DNA of 64,000 nucleotides from Microbulbifer salipaludis (GTDB lineage Bacteria; Pseudomonadota; Gammaproteobacteria; Pseudomonadales; Cellvibrionaceae): the NCBI RefSeq assembly GCF_017303155.1, contig NZ_JAEKJR010000002.1, positions 1,488,001 through 1,552,000 on the forward strand, read 5' to 3'. A program made the translations under genes and the position numbers. The notes under the pieces were generated by a model. That model searched no databases. It worked only from the letters and a program-made list of their open reading frames with translations, and was not told the DNA's origin. Each line of letters starts with the position of its first letter. The first letter of the stretch is position 1. Shown piece by piece: positions 36,574 to 46,765 of the stretch.

Positions 36574-39297
36574 TCAGTCGAACCGGTAGGTCATACGCAG
36601 GTAGCTGCGCATGCCGGCCAGGTCGTAGGTCATGGTGTCGGTGTTGCCATCGGTCCAGCTGGCTACCCGCGGTGCCTCCTGGTCGAACAGGTTGTCGATG
36701 CCCACACTCATCCGCAGCGCGTCGTTCATGTCGTAGTTGAACTGCACGTTGTGGTAGAAGATGTTGGGCATGCTGGAGCCGATACCACTGTCCGCATTGA
36801 AGTCATCCCCCTCACCGATCATGCGTACCGAGTAGGTGCTGCTCCACTGGTTGCCGCGGGTGGTCAGTGACGCGTTGGCGCGCCAGTGCGGGAAGCCCCC
36901 GTTGCCGCTGCCGATGAATCCGTCGAGCACGAAGGGCTCGTCGCCATCGAACGCGGTGGTTTCATATTCCTTTAGATAGGACGCCTTGAAGTCAGCAGTG
37001 TGCGACAGGCCAAACATGTCGAAGTCGTACAGGGCGCCGAAGTCGATACCCTGCATCATCTCGTTACCGGTGTTGAATTTCTGTGTGGACAGGTAATTCA
37101 CGTCACCGTTGACCGGGTTGCGGGTGTGCTGGTTCGGTGCGCAGAAGGCGTGGCTCAGGCCCGCAGACTCGTAACACATGGCCAGTTTGGTGGAACCGGA
37201 CACCTCCCGAATGGCGTCATCGATCTCGATATCGAAGTAGTCCACGGTGAGCGATAGGCCGTCCAGCGGTTGCAGTACCACACCCAGAGTGAAGGTCTCT
37301 GCACTCTCCGGGGTGAGGTCGGGGTTGCCGCCACGGTCAGTGAGGATGGTGGTACCGAGCTGGGAGTAGTTCAGCGGTACACCGGCTGCCCGACAGTTCT
37401 GGTGCAGGGTGCTGGACGGATCCAGGGAGGCATAGTCGGAACAGGGATCGGTGGTGGTGAGGTTGCCCTCGGACACGCCGCCGAACAGCTCCGGGATATT
37501 CGGCACACGGAAGGCGGTGGTCATGGTGCCGCGCACTTTCAGCATGTCGTTCACCTGCCAGTTCAGGCCGGCCTTGTAGGTGTCCTCACCCTCGAACAGG
37601 TCATAGTCGGAGTAGCGCACGGCCAGGTCCATATCCAGCGACTGCACCAGCGGCATGTCCGCCAGCAGCGGTACCAATATCTCGGCGTAGACCTCGCGGG
37701 ATTCGGTAGAACCGCTGATCGGATCTTCTTGGTTCCCCAGCGCGTAGCCCGCTTGAACCAGGGAGTCCGGCTGGCGCCAGCCGCTGTCTTCACGCCACTC
37801 TACACCCGCGGCAAAACCCAGGGTGCCTGCGGGCAATTCCATCAGCGAACCGTTGATGTTGGCACTCACGCTCTTCTGCTCGTTGCCGCCGGTGCCTTCC
37901 TGACTGAATACGATGTAGTCCAGCACTTCTTGCGTGACATCACCGTAACCCAGGTAGTCGCCACAGGGGATGCCGTTCATGCCGCACAGGTTGGTATCCA
38001 GGGTTTCGCCCACGCGCTGCATGTTGATGTTGTTGGCGATGCCGTCGGTGGCAGTGTTGCGGCCCCAGTTCAGCGCCACGTCGTAGCCCCAGTTGTCGTT
38101 GATATCACCTTCGATACCGGTGACCACGCGCCAGGTATCCACTTCCTGGTAGAAATCGCGGGCGCCGTTCTCTAATAGGCGCCGGCGTTCCAGCACGAAA
38201 TCGCTACCGGTGGGGTTGGTGGGGTGGTCCGCGCTGTAGGCGATGTCGGCCAGGCTGCCGGGAGAGGCCGGCTGGCCGGACTGGCGGTTGGTGTACATCA
38301 GCTCGGTGAACAGGGTGGCGGATTCCGAAATCTCGTAGTTGCCGAGGGTGGTAAAGCTGAAGCGCTTGATCGGCTGCACGGCATTGAAGTAGGGGTTGTA
38401 GTTGAAACCGTGCTTCAGCCCGTCGTAGCGCTCGTAGAAATCGCCGTCGCCATTCGGATCCTGGTTGAAGTTGATACGGGTGTTTTCGGTCAGCACGGTG
38501 CCGTCTGCCAGCACTGCGCCTGCGGGCAGGGTGGCGCGGCCGCCGATGGTGGAGGAGCTGCCGCTGCACTCGCTGTCGTCATTCAGGGGACAGGGGACGC
38601 GGGCGTCCAGTGGTGAGGCCTGGTTGTCCTGATAGCTCATGTTTACCATCAGGTTGCCGCGGTCGCCGGACACGCCCCAGGTAAGGTCGAGAACAGTTTC
38701 CTCGCCGTCACCCAGTGCGGTCTGGCCGTATTTGCCCTCGATTTCCAGACCGTCGAATTCTTTCTTGGTGATCAGGTTGACCACCCCAGCCACGGCGTCG
38801 GCACCGTAGGTGGCCGACGCGCCGTCTTTCAGCACCTCAATACTGGAAACCAGAGACATCGGGATCATCGACAGATCGACGCTGCTGTTGGCGCCGGTAC
38901 CGCCATTTACCACGCGGCGGCCGTTGACCATCACTAGGGTGCGGTTGGTGCCGAGGCCGCGCAGGTTGATCTGGGCAGTGCCGTAACCGTTGGAGGTCCA
39001 GTAGGCGTTGGTCTGGTTGCCGCCGAAGCCCGCTGCGGACGGCAGCGATTGCAGCAGCACTTCCAGGGAGCTGGAGCCGGTGGCTTCAATTGAGGCTTCA
39101 TCGAGTACGGTGACCGGGCCCACGCCTTCAATGTCGGCGCGCTTGATGCGGGTACCGGTGACATTCACTTCTTCAATTTGTTTTTGCGCGGTTTCACCCG
39201 CTTGCTGGGCAGAAGCCGTGGAGGTGAAACCCGCGGCCACCGTGGCGAGGGCGATAAAAAGCGGGGTTCTGGTCAGTCTGAAGCTTGTTGCGTTCAT
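36574..39297 (-). CDS. TonB-dependent outer-membrane receptor
   Basis: 907 aa. Signal peptide ending TASAQ, a TonB-box-like segment (EEVNVTGTRIK), a plug domain (INLRGLGTNRTLVMVNGRR and VEVLKDGASATYGADA) and a 22-strand-type barrel ending in the aromatic YRFD. The plug style is that of receptors for large or siderophore-like ligands in marine gammaproteobacteria; the exact ligand is unknown. Gene order (receptor, PepSY, PepSY-reductase) suggests uptake followed by metal reduction, most simply a siderophore or copper chelate system. Confidence 0.9.
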   Translation of the reverse strand: MNATSFRLTRTPLFIALATVAAGFTSTASAQQAGETAQKQIEEVNVTGTRIKRADIEGVGPVTVLDEASIEATGSSSLEVLLQSLPSAAGFGGNQTNAYWTSNGYGTAQINLRGLGTNRTLVMVNGRRVVNGGTGANSSVDLSMIPMSLVSSIEVLKDGASATYGADAVAGVVNLITKKEFDGLEIEGKYGQTALGDGEETVLDLTWGVSGDRGNLMVNMSYQDNQASPLDARVPCPLNDDSECSGSSSTIGGRATLPAGAVLADGTVLTENTRINFNQDPNGDGDFYERYDGLKHGFNYNPYFNAVQPIKRFSFTTLGNYEISESATLFTELMYTNRQSGQPASPGSLADIAYSADHPTNPTGSDFVLERRRLLENGARDFYQEVDTWRVVTGIEGDINDNWGYDVALNWGRNTATDGIANNINMQRVGETLDTNLCGMNGIPCGDYLGYGDVTQEVLDYIVFSQEGTGGNEQKSVSANINGSLMELPAGTLGFAAGVEWREDSGWRQPDSLVQAGYALGNQEDPISGSTESREVYAEILVPLLADMPLVQSLDMDLAVRYSDYDLFEGEDTYKAGLNWQVNDMLKVRGTMTTAFRVPNIPELFGGVSEGNLTTTDPCSDYASLDPSSTLHQNCRAAGVPLNYSQLGTTILTDRGGNPDLTPESAETFTLGVVLQPLDGLSLTVDYFDIEIDDAIREVSGSTKLAMCYESAGLSHAFCAPNQHTRNPVNGDVNYLSTQKFNTGNEMMQGIDFGALYDFDMFGLSHTADFKASYLKEYETTAFDGDEPFVLDGFIGSGNGGFPHWRANASLTTRGNQWSSTYSVRMIGEGDDFNADSGIGSSMPNIFYHNVQFNYDMNDALRMSVGIDNLFDQEAPRVASWTDGNTDTMTYDLAGMRSYLRMTYRFD

Positions 39298-39481
39298 GTT
39301 GTTGTCCTTCTCTGGGAGACTTTTCGTTCTCGTCGCGTCCGCTGCTACGATGCGCTATTTGGCTCGAGGCGTCGCGGAGGCTGATGGAAATGGAGTCGAC
39401 AGTCGGGAGTACGCGGTGGCGCAGAAATTTGGCGCTTGTGCGGATGACCCGGACATTTATGCCGGGCACACTGATCCCGTG

Positions 39482-39865
39482 TCAGAGAAGAATGGGTGGA
39501 CGCAGGGTGGTTTCGGGCAGCGGGGCGCTGTGGGAAATTTTGTAAAGCGTGATACTGGTGATGAGGGGACGGGCGGGCTCTGTGTGTTCAGCGGCGGGAA
39601 TGGCACTAGCGCAGTGGCCGGGGCAGCAGCTGCAGGCCTGCTCGCAGCTGCTTGCCGGCGAGGGCTCAGCGGCCTCTGTGTCACCGCCCTGGTGACAGTG
39701 ATGCTGGTGAGCGCCCTCGGCGCATTGTTCTATCCGGGCCGATGTGGCGGTCTGGTGATGCTCTCCGCTTCCTGCATCCCGGGATCCGCAGGGCGCCGCA
39801 AACGCCTGACCGTTCAAGGTCAGCGTCATTAACAGCAGCAGTATGCGGGTCAGGTCAAAGGGCAT
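39482..39865 (-). CDS. Small secreted Cys/His-rich protein B
   Basis: 127 aa with signal peptide LLLLMTLTLNGQAFA. The mature protein has HHCHQGG and a Cys cluster CEQACSCCPGHCAS, then a tail ending TLRPPILL. It is clearly built like protein A (33334-33780): the CTCC/CSCC-PxHCA core and the Pro-Pro tail match. First gene behind a well-formed promoter (39908-39938), upstream of the TonB receptor. Likely a periplasmic metal binder or sensor; function unknown. Confidence 0.65.
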   Translation of the reverse strand: MPFDLTRILLLLMTLTLNGQAFAAPCGSRDAGSGEHHQTATSARIEQCAEGAHQHHCHQGGDTEAAEPSPASSCEQACSCCPGHCASAIPAAEHTEPARPLITSITLYKISHSAPLPETTLRPPILL

Positions 39866-39907
39866 GGGCGTCAGAGACTTATGTGTTATTTCATCTGATT
39901 GCCTTCG

Positions 39908-39938
39908 AGATTAAGTGGAATCACTTGTATGTACAAGT
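39908..39938 (-). promoter_or_regulatory. Promoter with palindromic operator for the Cys-rich/TonB/PepSY operon
   Basis: On the minus strand TTGTAC (39931-39936) and TAATCT (39908-39913) are separated by 17 bp. The palindrome ACTTGTA-TG-TACAAGT (39923-39938) covers the -35. This is a strong candidate sigma-70 promoter with a repressor site; the regulator is not identified. Confidence 0.6.
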
Positions 39939-40829
<891 letters not shown>

Positions 40830-41008
40830 AAGAGTTGACCACTACAGGCAGGCAGTCCATCGCCGAAGCCCGAACTAGTCTGGTCCATTTCGAAGCAGCT
40901 GCAGAAGCACAACGTGACTTCCCTGCGGGGCGTCAATCGGGTGATAAGTCCAGGAAGGTCTATAGGTGGGCGATGTCGCACTCAGTTGAGGAGGCTGGCA
41001 GTGGTCCA

Positions 41009-41356
41009 CTATCCTTTGCTTTGCCAACCCAAAACTATGATTGACATGCCGAGCAATGCAACGCTGGCGCCTATCCAGTCGAAGGCGGACAGCTTTACTC
41101 CATCTACGACTCGAAGCCAGACCAGCGCAGTAGCCACATAGATGCCACCATAGGCTGCGTAGACGCGACCACTCGCGGCCGGGTGTAATGTGAGCAACCA
41201 AACGAAGATTGCCAGACTCATCGCTGCCGGAATCAGCAGCCACACTGACCCGCCTTTCCGCAGCCAAAGGTAGGGCAGAAAGCAGCCGACGATCTCTGCG
41301 AGGGCTGTTACTCCGTAAATTCCCGTTGTTTTCAGAATCAAGATCGATAGCTCCAC
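41009..41356 (-). CDS. ynfA: YnfA-family (UPF0060) membrane protein
   Basis: 115 aa, four membrane helices. The start [20 protein letters not shown] and the middle [20 protein letters not shown] are diagnostic of UPF0060. YnfA proteins belong to the small multidrug-resistance-like group and are often carried in metal or drug resistance islands. A palindrome GACATATGTC (41417-41426) lies upstream, near where its promoter should be. Nothing suggests damage. Confidence 0.9.
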   Translation of the reverse strand: MELSILILKTTGIYGVTALAEIVGCFLPYLWLRKGGSVWLLIPAAMSLAIFVWLLTLHPAASGRVYAAYGGIYVATALVWLRVVDGVKLSAFDWIGASVALLGMSIIVLGWQSKG

Positions 41357-41442
41357 TGTTGATTGACCTCAAAAAAAAGGTTGGCCGCGTCGTCTGCCGG
41401 GAGTATCTATTATGATGACATATGTCGTCTTAGGTCTAATTA

Positions 41443-42168
41443 ATGTGCTCCCATCCCAACGGTGGGAAATGGGGTGTCGGAGAACTTTTTGCTAGCACCT
41501 TCATGATGATCCTGAACTTCCATCACTCCTCGAGTTTGCTTGCTCCACTTTTTCAGCGGTTTAATGCAGTGTCCCTTGTAAACCCGTGTCTAATGGTTCG
41601 TTCAGAGTGCAGCCTGTCAGTCGCGGGGTTGTTTAGGAACTACTCCCCCATTGCTGAAGCGCTAGATGTGATTGATCGCTGGATCCTGAGTATAAAAAAA
41701 CGCCCGGAAAATGGAGTTGTGAAGAATCGTCCTAGTGACGCTAGTGATATGTGTTTTGACAAAGACGGAGTTGTCATCGCATCAGGTATGGACGTATGGA
41801 ACCGTGCTTCCGGTAGTCAACCCACTGGCGAGTGTAGAAAGAAATATCCTGTTTATAGCAATTCACGACAAGTCGCAGGCGCACCGCTGTCAGACAGTAT
41901 TTTTAAATGCACGCTGCAGTCGATCGATACTGCGTTAAATGAAGGGCTATATGGCCAGTTAACTACAGATGTACTTGAACGCCTGAGGGTGATGAAGAGA
42001 GTGTTCCCAAGCGGTATTTGTGACTATACGGCACCCGATGTAGGGCGCCCAAAGGAGATTTTGGTCGACAAGCATGTCCCTGTCACTATCGCGGGGAGAC
42101 TAATAGAGCCTGATTACCGCGATTCCCGTGAAATTGCCGCTGAAAATGAGAGTAACGAAGAACCATAG
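41443..42168 (+). pseudogene. Truncated DUF6351-type protein, C-terminal part only
   Basis: 241 aa as read. From about residue 70 onward the sequence (ALDVIDRWILSIKKRP, ASDMCFDKDGVVIASG, KCTLQSIDTALN, VFPSGICDYTAPDVGRP) resembles the C-terminal third of DUF6351 proteins, roughly 700-aa exported enzymes. The catalytic N-terminal part is absent and the first 65 residues look unrelated, so this is a fragment with a chance start. Located just before a dead IS481 element, whose insertion neighbourhood may explain the truncation. Confidence 0.55.
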
Positions 42169-42347
42169 CGTTATATATTTATACGCTTTTAGGGGATCCA
42201 AGCTGGGCTGCTGGCTATCGATTGGCACATCGCTGCTTGCTCAATAGACGCTGTTACGGGAACACTAAAGGCGTAATAGTGTAGAAATCTCATTTACATT
42301 TTTTCACAGACTGACTGTTACTGTGCGAAGTCTCTGATTTGGTTTCG

Positions 42348-43530
42348 TTCAGACCAAATCTGACACACCTCCTTGAAAAGAAGGGGTTTACCGGTTTTGA
42401 TGAAGGTGCGTAAACCCGAAGTCAAAACCAAGGATAAACCCCATGATCCATACTAACGATCGCATCATTAAACACAAGACCGGGCTGCTTAATCTGGCGG
42501 CAGAGCTTGGTAACATCTCCAAAGTCTGTAAGATGCTCGGTGTGTCTCGAGACACTTTCTACCGGTACAAAGAGGCAGTTTCCATTGGTGGAGTTGATGC
42601 ACTGCTGGAGAATAACTGATGGGTACCAAATCACAAGAATCGTGTTGATTCCGCTATCGAGAAAGCGGTGCTGGCATATGCCGTTGCGGAACCCGCTCAT
42701 GGCCTGGTGCGGGCGTCCAATGAGCTGCGCAAACGCGGTGTATTTTCTCACCGAGCGGGGTTCGCAGTATCTGGCTAAGACGCGACTTGGCCAACTTCAA
42801 ACTTCGCTTGAAAGCGCTGGAAGCCAAAGTTGGCGAGGAGGGTCTGATCCTAACGGAGTCCCTGATGCAGGCGCTAGAACGCTAACGTACTGATGACAAA
42901 TCCTGCGGAGAGATCGAAACCCAGCATCCGGGCTACCTGGGATCGCAAGACACCTTCTACGTCGGGACATTCAAGGGTGTTGGCCGTGTATATCAGCAGA
43001 CCTACGTGGACACCTACGCAAAGGTGGCGCACTGCAAGCTGTACACGACCAAGACGCCAATCACGGCTACGGACCTGTTGAATGATCGGGTGCTGCCGTT
43101 CAATGCAGCTCAAAAGCTGCCTGTACTACGCACCCTGACCGATCGTGGTACCGAGCACTGCGGTAAGCTGGAGCAGCACGATTACTAATTGTACTTGAGC
43201 GTGAATGAAATCGAGCATACGAAAACGAAGCCGCCATCCACAGGCCAACGGCACTTGCGAGCGTTTCCACAAAACGATTCTGCAAGAATTCTACTAGCCA
43301 TCGTTGCGGCACAGGATATACGGGTCAGTCGAGGTACTACAGGAAGATCTGGACGAATGGTTGGCGTATTATAATAATGAGCGCACGCACCAAGGCAAGA
43401 TGAGCTGCGCCCAAACACCGATGCAAACGCTCGAGGATGGCAAAAAGATCTGGATGGAAAAGTTCGTAAACTGAACTTGACCTGACAGAGCACCTTCTGG
43501 AAAACCGATAAGTGTGAGATCAAGTCTGAA
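42348..43530 (+). mobile_element. Dead IS481-family insertion sequence with both ends
   Basis: Inverted ends TTCAGACCAAATCTGAC (42348-42364) and the complement of GTGAGATCAAGTCTGAA (43514-43530) match at 13 or more positions. Length 1183 bp, normal for IS481. The transposase inside is broken. The left end is nearly identical to the solo end at 9701. Confidence 0.8.
42443..43474 (+). pseudogene. IS481-family transposase pseudogene
   Basis: ATG 42443 starts a good IS481 N-terminus (HKTGLLNLAAELGNISKVCK, then SRDTFYRYKEAV). A TGA at about 42618 and several frameshifts follow, yet family blocks stay readable: AHGLVRASNELRKRGVF, HPGYLGSQDTFYVG, YQQTYVDTYAKVAHCKLYTT, LNDRVLPF, TDRGTEHCGKLEQHDY and a final DGKKIW. 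All catalytic regions are represented but no full frame exists. Confidence 0.9.
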
Positions 43531-43567
43531 CTACTACAGATAAACGCATATATCAGTACTGCACCCT

Positions 43568-45751
43568 TTATCGGTGCATTAACCTCAACCCGTTAAATAC
43601 TACCAACAGGCTGGTCCCCATGTCGGCAAAAACGGCCATCCACATGGACGCCAGTCCGGCAAATGCGAGCGCCAAGAATACGGCTTTGATCCCCAATGCC
43701 ATTACGATGTTCTGTCGTAGAATACGCGAAGTACTACGAGACAACCGAATAAAGGTGGCGATCTTGCTTAGGTTGTCATCCATTAGTGCGACGTCGGCTG
43801 TTTCTATTGCGGTATCTGTGCCCGCAACACCCATCGCAAAGCCGATGTCGGCACGAGCGAGTGCCGGTGCATCGTTAATTCCATCGCCGACCATGCCGGT
43901 ATGGTTTTGCTCGGTCAGAACTTCAATTTCTCGGAGCTTGTCCTCTGGCAACAAATTGCCCTCAGCACGGTCAATGCCCACCTGTTTGGCAATGGCCCTC
44001 GCCGTATGTGGGTTGTCACCAGTCAACATCAGGGTTTTTACGCCCAAATCATGCAGCTCTGCTATCGCTTCGCGACTGGTGTCTTTAACTGTGTCAGCCA
44101 CGGCGAATAGTGCCAGGACACCGGCTTTACCCACCAGCATGATGACCGTTTTACCTTGGGACTCCAGGTTGTTTAGGCGTTGCTCCAATTCCCTCGAGCA
44201 CACCCCTAGCTCTTCTACAAGTCGATGGTTCCCGAGGTGTAAATCCTCGCCATCGATTTCGCCCTTGACGCCGCGACCCGCTAATGCTGAAAACGCTTTT
44301 ACTTGACGCAGTGCGATGCTGTCGTCTTGTGCCGCTTGGGCTACCGCCATGGATACTGGGTGATCGGAGCGCGCGGCCAGGCTAGCCGCGAGTGAGCGTA
44401 CTGTATTGACGTCATTGTTGGCCCAAGGTTCGAAGTCGGTTTGTGCGGGCTTGCCGCGAGTGATGGTGCCTGTTTTATCCAGTGCCAACCAGCGCAGGCG
44501 TCGACCATCCTCGAGGTAAACGCCACCCTTGATCAGGATGCCGTGCCGGGCCGCAGCCGCGAGTCCGCTGACGATGGTAACCGGCGTGGCAATCACCAGT
44601 GCGCATGGGCAGGCGATAACCAGTAATACCAAGGCTCGGTAGACCCACTCTAGCCAGGCGCCACCGAATAGCAGGGGTGGCAGCACTGCTGTTGCCAGAG
44701 CGACCACGAAAACTAATGGTGTATACCAGCGCGCAAATGAGTCTACGAAACGCTGGGTCGGCGCTCGGCTACCTTGAGCGGCTTCTACTGCGTGAATTAT
44801 CCGCGCAAGTGTAGAGTTATCGGCCGCAGCCGTGACCCGATATTCAAGCCCACTGGACTCATTGATACTGCCGGCAAACAACGAATCACCTGGGGCCTTG
44901 TCCACTGGTAAGCTTTCGCCGGTGATTGGGGCCTGATTTACAGCGGATAGGCCTTCAATGACTTCGCCGTCGAGGGCGATTCGCTCGCCTGGTCGCACAC
45001 GCACGCGGCTGCCGATATCAACCTGTTTTGCGCTTATTTCCTCCCAGCGTCCGTCGTCCATTTGCACGGTTGCTGTTTCCGGAGCCAGGGCCAATAGTTC
45101 ACGGATCGCGTTGCGCGCCCGATCCAGGGATTTGGCTTCGATCAGTTCCGCTAGGGTGAAGAGCACCATCACCATCGCGGCCTCTGGCCAATGGCCAATC
45201 AAGAGGGCACCGGTCACTGCAATGGACATCAGTGCATTCATGTTCAGGTTGCGATTCTTGAGCGCTATCCAACCTTTCTTGTAGGTTTTCAGGCCTCCAC
45301 CTGCAATGGCCGTGAGGGCTAGCAGCATCACGAGCCAGTTGTTGCCTCCTTGCTGCCAATAAACCACTTCTGAGGCCAGAGCGGCAGCAGCAGCAACCCC
45401 GAGCACCCACCAGTTGGCGGTTGCAGGTGGTGGCGCGGTATCCCTGTCGACGGCATTCGCTAACCGTGCATCCAGGTCCAATGTCCCCAGCACCGCAAGT
45501 AGCTCACCTTGCATTCCCTTGGCATGGTGCACTTGTAGCGTACGCTGAACCAGATTGAAGTCGAGGTGGTAGATTCCCTCCATGCCAGACAGCTTGCTAC
45601 GGATCAGAGCCTCCTCGGTCGGGCAGTCCATTTTGGTAATCGACAGGTTTGTCGTCTCAACGTCTTTGTCCGGCCTAGAGTAGGACTTCTGAGTCAGCTC
45701 TTCGGTTGATTTTGTGCCGCTACAACAATTGTCTGATTCGGGCCTATTCAT
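43568..45751 (-). CDS. cadA: Zn/Cd/Pb-exporting P1B-type ATPase
   Basis: About 727 aa from ATG 45751 (an upstream TTG at 45769 is less likely). The N-terminal HMA-like domain has MDCPTEEAL. The membrane CPC motif reads IACPCALVIATP (divalent type, VIATP rather than GLATP), with DKTGTITRG, SDHPVSMAV and [10 protein letters not shown]. It exports Zn2+, Cd2+ and Pb2+ to the periplasm. Divergent from cadR across a MerR-type promoter, which identifies its regulator. An IS481 relic lies just behind its 3' end. Confidence 0.9.
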   Translation of the reverse strand: MNRPESDNCCSGTKSTEELTQKSYSRPDKDVETTNLSITKMDCPTEEALIRSKLSGMEGIYHLDFNLVQRTLQVHHAKGMQGELLAVLGTLDLDARLANAVDRDTAPPPATANWWVLGVAAAAALASEVVYWQQGGNNWLVMLLALTAIAGGGLKTYKKGWIALKNRNLNMNALMSIAVTGALLIGHWPEAAMVMVLFTLAELIEAKSLDRARNAIRELLALAPETATVQMDDGRWEEISAKQVDIGSRVRVRPGERIALDGEVIEGLSAVNQAPITGESLPVDKAPGDSLFAGSINESSGLEYRVTAAADNSTLARIIHAVEAAQGSRAPTQRFVDSFARWYTPLVFVVALATAVLPPLLFGGAWLEWVYRALVLLVIACPCALVIATPVTIVSGLAAAARHGILIKGGVYLEDGRRLRWLALDKTGTITRGKPAQTDFEPWANNDVNTVRSLAASLAARSDHPVSMAVAQAAQDDSIALRQVKAFSALAGRGVKGEIDGEDLHLGNHRLVEELGVCSRELEQRLNNLESQGKTVIMLVGKAGVLALFAVADTVKDTSREAIAELHDLGVKTLMLTGDNPHTARAIAKQVGIDRAEGNLLPEDKLREIEVLTEQNHTGMVGDGINDAPALARADIGFAMGVAGTDTAIETADVALMDDNLSKIATFIRLSRSTSRILRQNIVMALGIKAVFLALAFAGLASMWMAVFADMGTSLLVVFNGLRLMHR

Positions 45752-45783
45752 GTGCGTCTCGATAGCCAATGGGTACTACTGGG

Positions 45784-45814
45784 ATTAGAATCCCTATAGC
45801 CACTATAGAGTCAA
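45784..45814 (-). promoter_or_regulatory. MerR-type (CadR) promoter of the Zn/Cd/Pb ATPase gene
   Basis: On the minus strand: -35 TTGACT (45809-45814), a 19-bp spacer, -10 TCTAAT (45784-45789). The spacer holds the dyad CTATAG-3 bp-CTATAG (45794-45799, 45803-45808). The overlong 19-bp spacer with a central dyad is the hallmark of MerR-family activated promoters. Confidence 0.9.
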
Positions 45815-45824
45815 GAGGGTAGTC

Positions 45825-46247
45825 ATGAGTTATAAGATCGGAGAGGCGGCGAGGCTGGCGGGGTGTAAGGTAGAGACTGTGCGTTACTACGAGCAGATGG
45901 GGTTGTTACCCGCGCCAGCACGCTCTGAGGGGAATTTTCGGCTATATAGTGATTCCCAAGTGGAGCAGCTGAGCTTCATCCGTCATTGCCGGTCCCTCGA
46001 TATGTCGCTGGAAAATATTCGCGAGTTACTTCAGTTTCGCGAGATGCCCAGCAAAAGCTGTGCCGGGATTAACCAGTTGATTGACGAGCACATCGACTGT
46101 GTGGAATCTCGAATGGATGCGCTACAGCAACTGCGGCAACAGCTTCGGAACCTGCGGAACCGATGCTCAGGAGAGCGGTCCATAGAGTCCTGTAAAATTC
46201 TGCATGGATTGACCGGGTGTCCCTGTCATTCAACGGAGGCGGGATAA
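45825..46247 (+). CDS. cadR: MerR-family Cd(II)/Pb(II)-responsive regulator CadR
   Basis: 140 aa. N-terminal MerR helix-turn-helix (YKIGEAARLAGCKVETVRYY, then GNFRLYSDSQVEQL), a long dimerisation helix (IDEHIDCVESRMDALQQLRQ) and a C-terminal metal loop with SCAG and HGLTGCPCH. Cys positions fit CadR/PbrR. It binds the dyad at 45794-45808 and twists the promoter open when Cd, Pb or Zn is bound, inducing the ATPase gene. Confidence 0.9.
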   Translation: MSYKIGEAARLAGCKVETVRYYEQMGLLPAPARSEGNFRLYSDSQVEQLSFIRHCRSLDMSLENIRELLQFREMPSKSCAGINQLIDEHIDCVESRMDALQQLRQQLRNLRNRCSGERSIESCKILHGLTGCPCHSTEAG

Positions 46248-46318
46248 TCGAAATTGGAATTTATCCTTACATGTTGTTAAATTGTCGCTAACCACAAGAT
46301 AACCACAGATTTTCTGCA

Positions 46319-46690
46319 ATGAACTACGCTCGTGTCTGCTTTCTACTGATCGCACTGCTGGTCTTCCAGACCGCAGTAGCGTTCTATGATAGCCATGAAG
46401 CGTTGCAGGATATTGCTACGCACGTACCGCCTCATCACCTGGACGCTCAAGAGGAAGTGACGTTTACTCCCAAACGACAAAACGTAGACGTTGAGTTGGG
46501 ATCTGGTTCACATCCAGGTGGACCGGACTTTTGTCACCACTGCTGTCATTGCCATGGTGTTGGTGTGTTAGGTCTTCTTGGTCAAGTATCGCGCTTTGTC
46601 GTTGTTCGCAGCATCGCTTTGCGTGAAACAATTAACCCTTCTTTCCCCTCTGGTTATTTTTCCTCACTTTTTCGCCCTCCCAAAGCCTGA
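46319..46690 (+). CDS. Small secreted Cys/His-rich CzcI-like protein C
   Basis: 123 aa. Signal peptide (LLIALLVFQTAVA), a middle section, then a dense cluster FCHHCCHCHG and a short tail ending SSLFRPPKA. It sits 75 bp upstream of the second czcCBA set, the position of CzcI-type accessory proteins, which modulate czc expression. Layout matches the two Cys-rich proteins of the copper block (33334 and 39482). The Cys/His density makes metal binding very likely. Confidence 0.6.
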   Translation: MNYARVCFLLIALLVFQTAVAFYDSHEALQDIATHVPPHHLDAQEEVTFTPKRQNVDVELGSGSHPGGPDFCHHCCHCHGVGVLGLLGQVSRFVVVRSIALRETINPSFPSGYFSSLFRPPKA

Positions 46691-46765
46691 GTTACGCCCT
46701 GAATCCGCGCACGCCTTGTAGTTTGGCGGGCGCGTACTTTTCATGACATAACTTGGGAATACCCT

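Noticed and set aside
37270..38175. 301-aa plus-strand frame inside the TonB receptor gene
   Set aside because: High-GC shadow frame; the minus-strand receptor is complete and has signal peptide, plug and barrel end.
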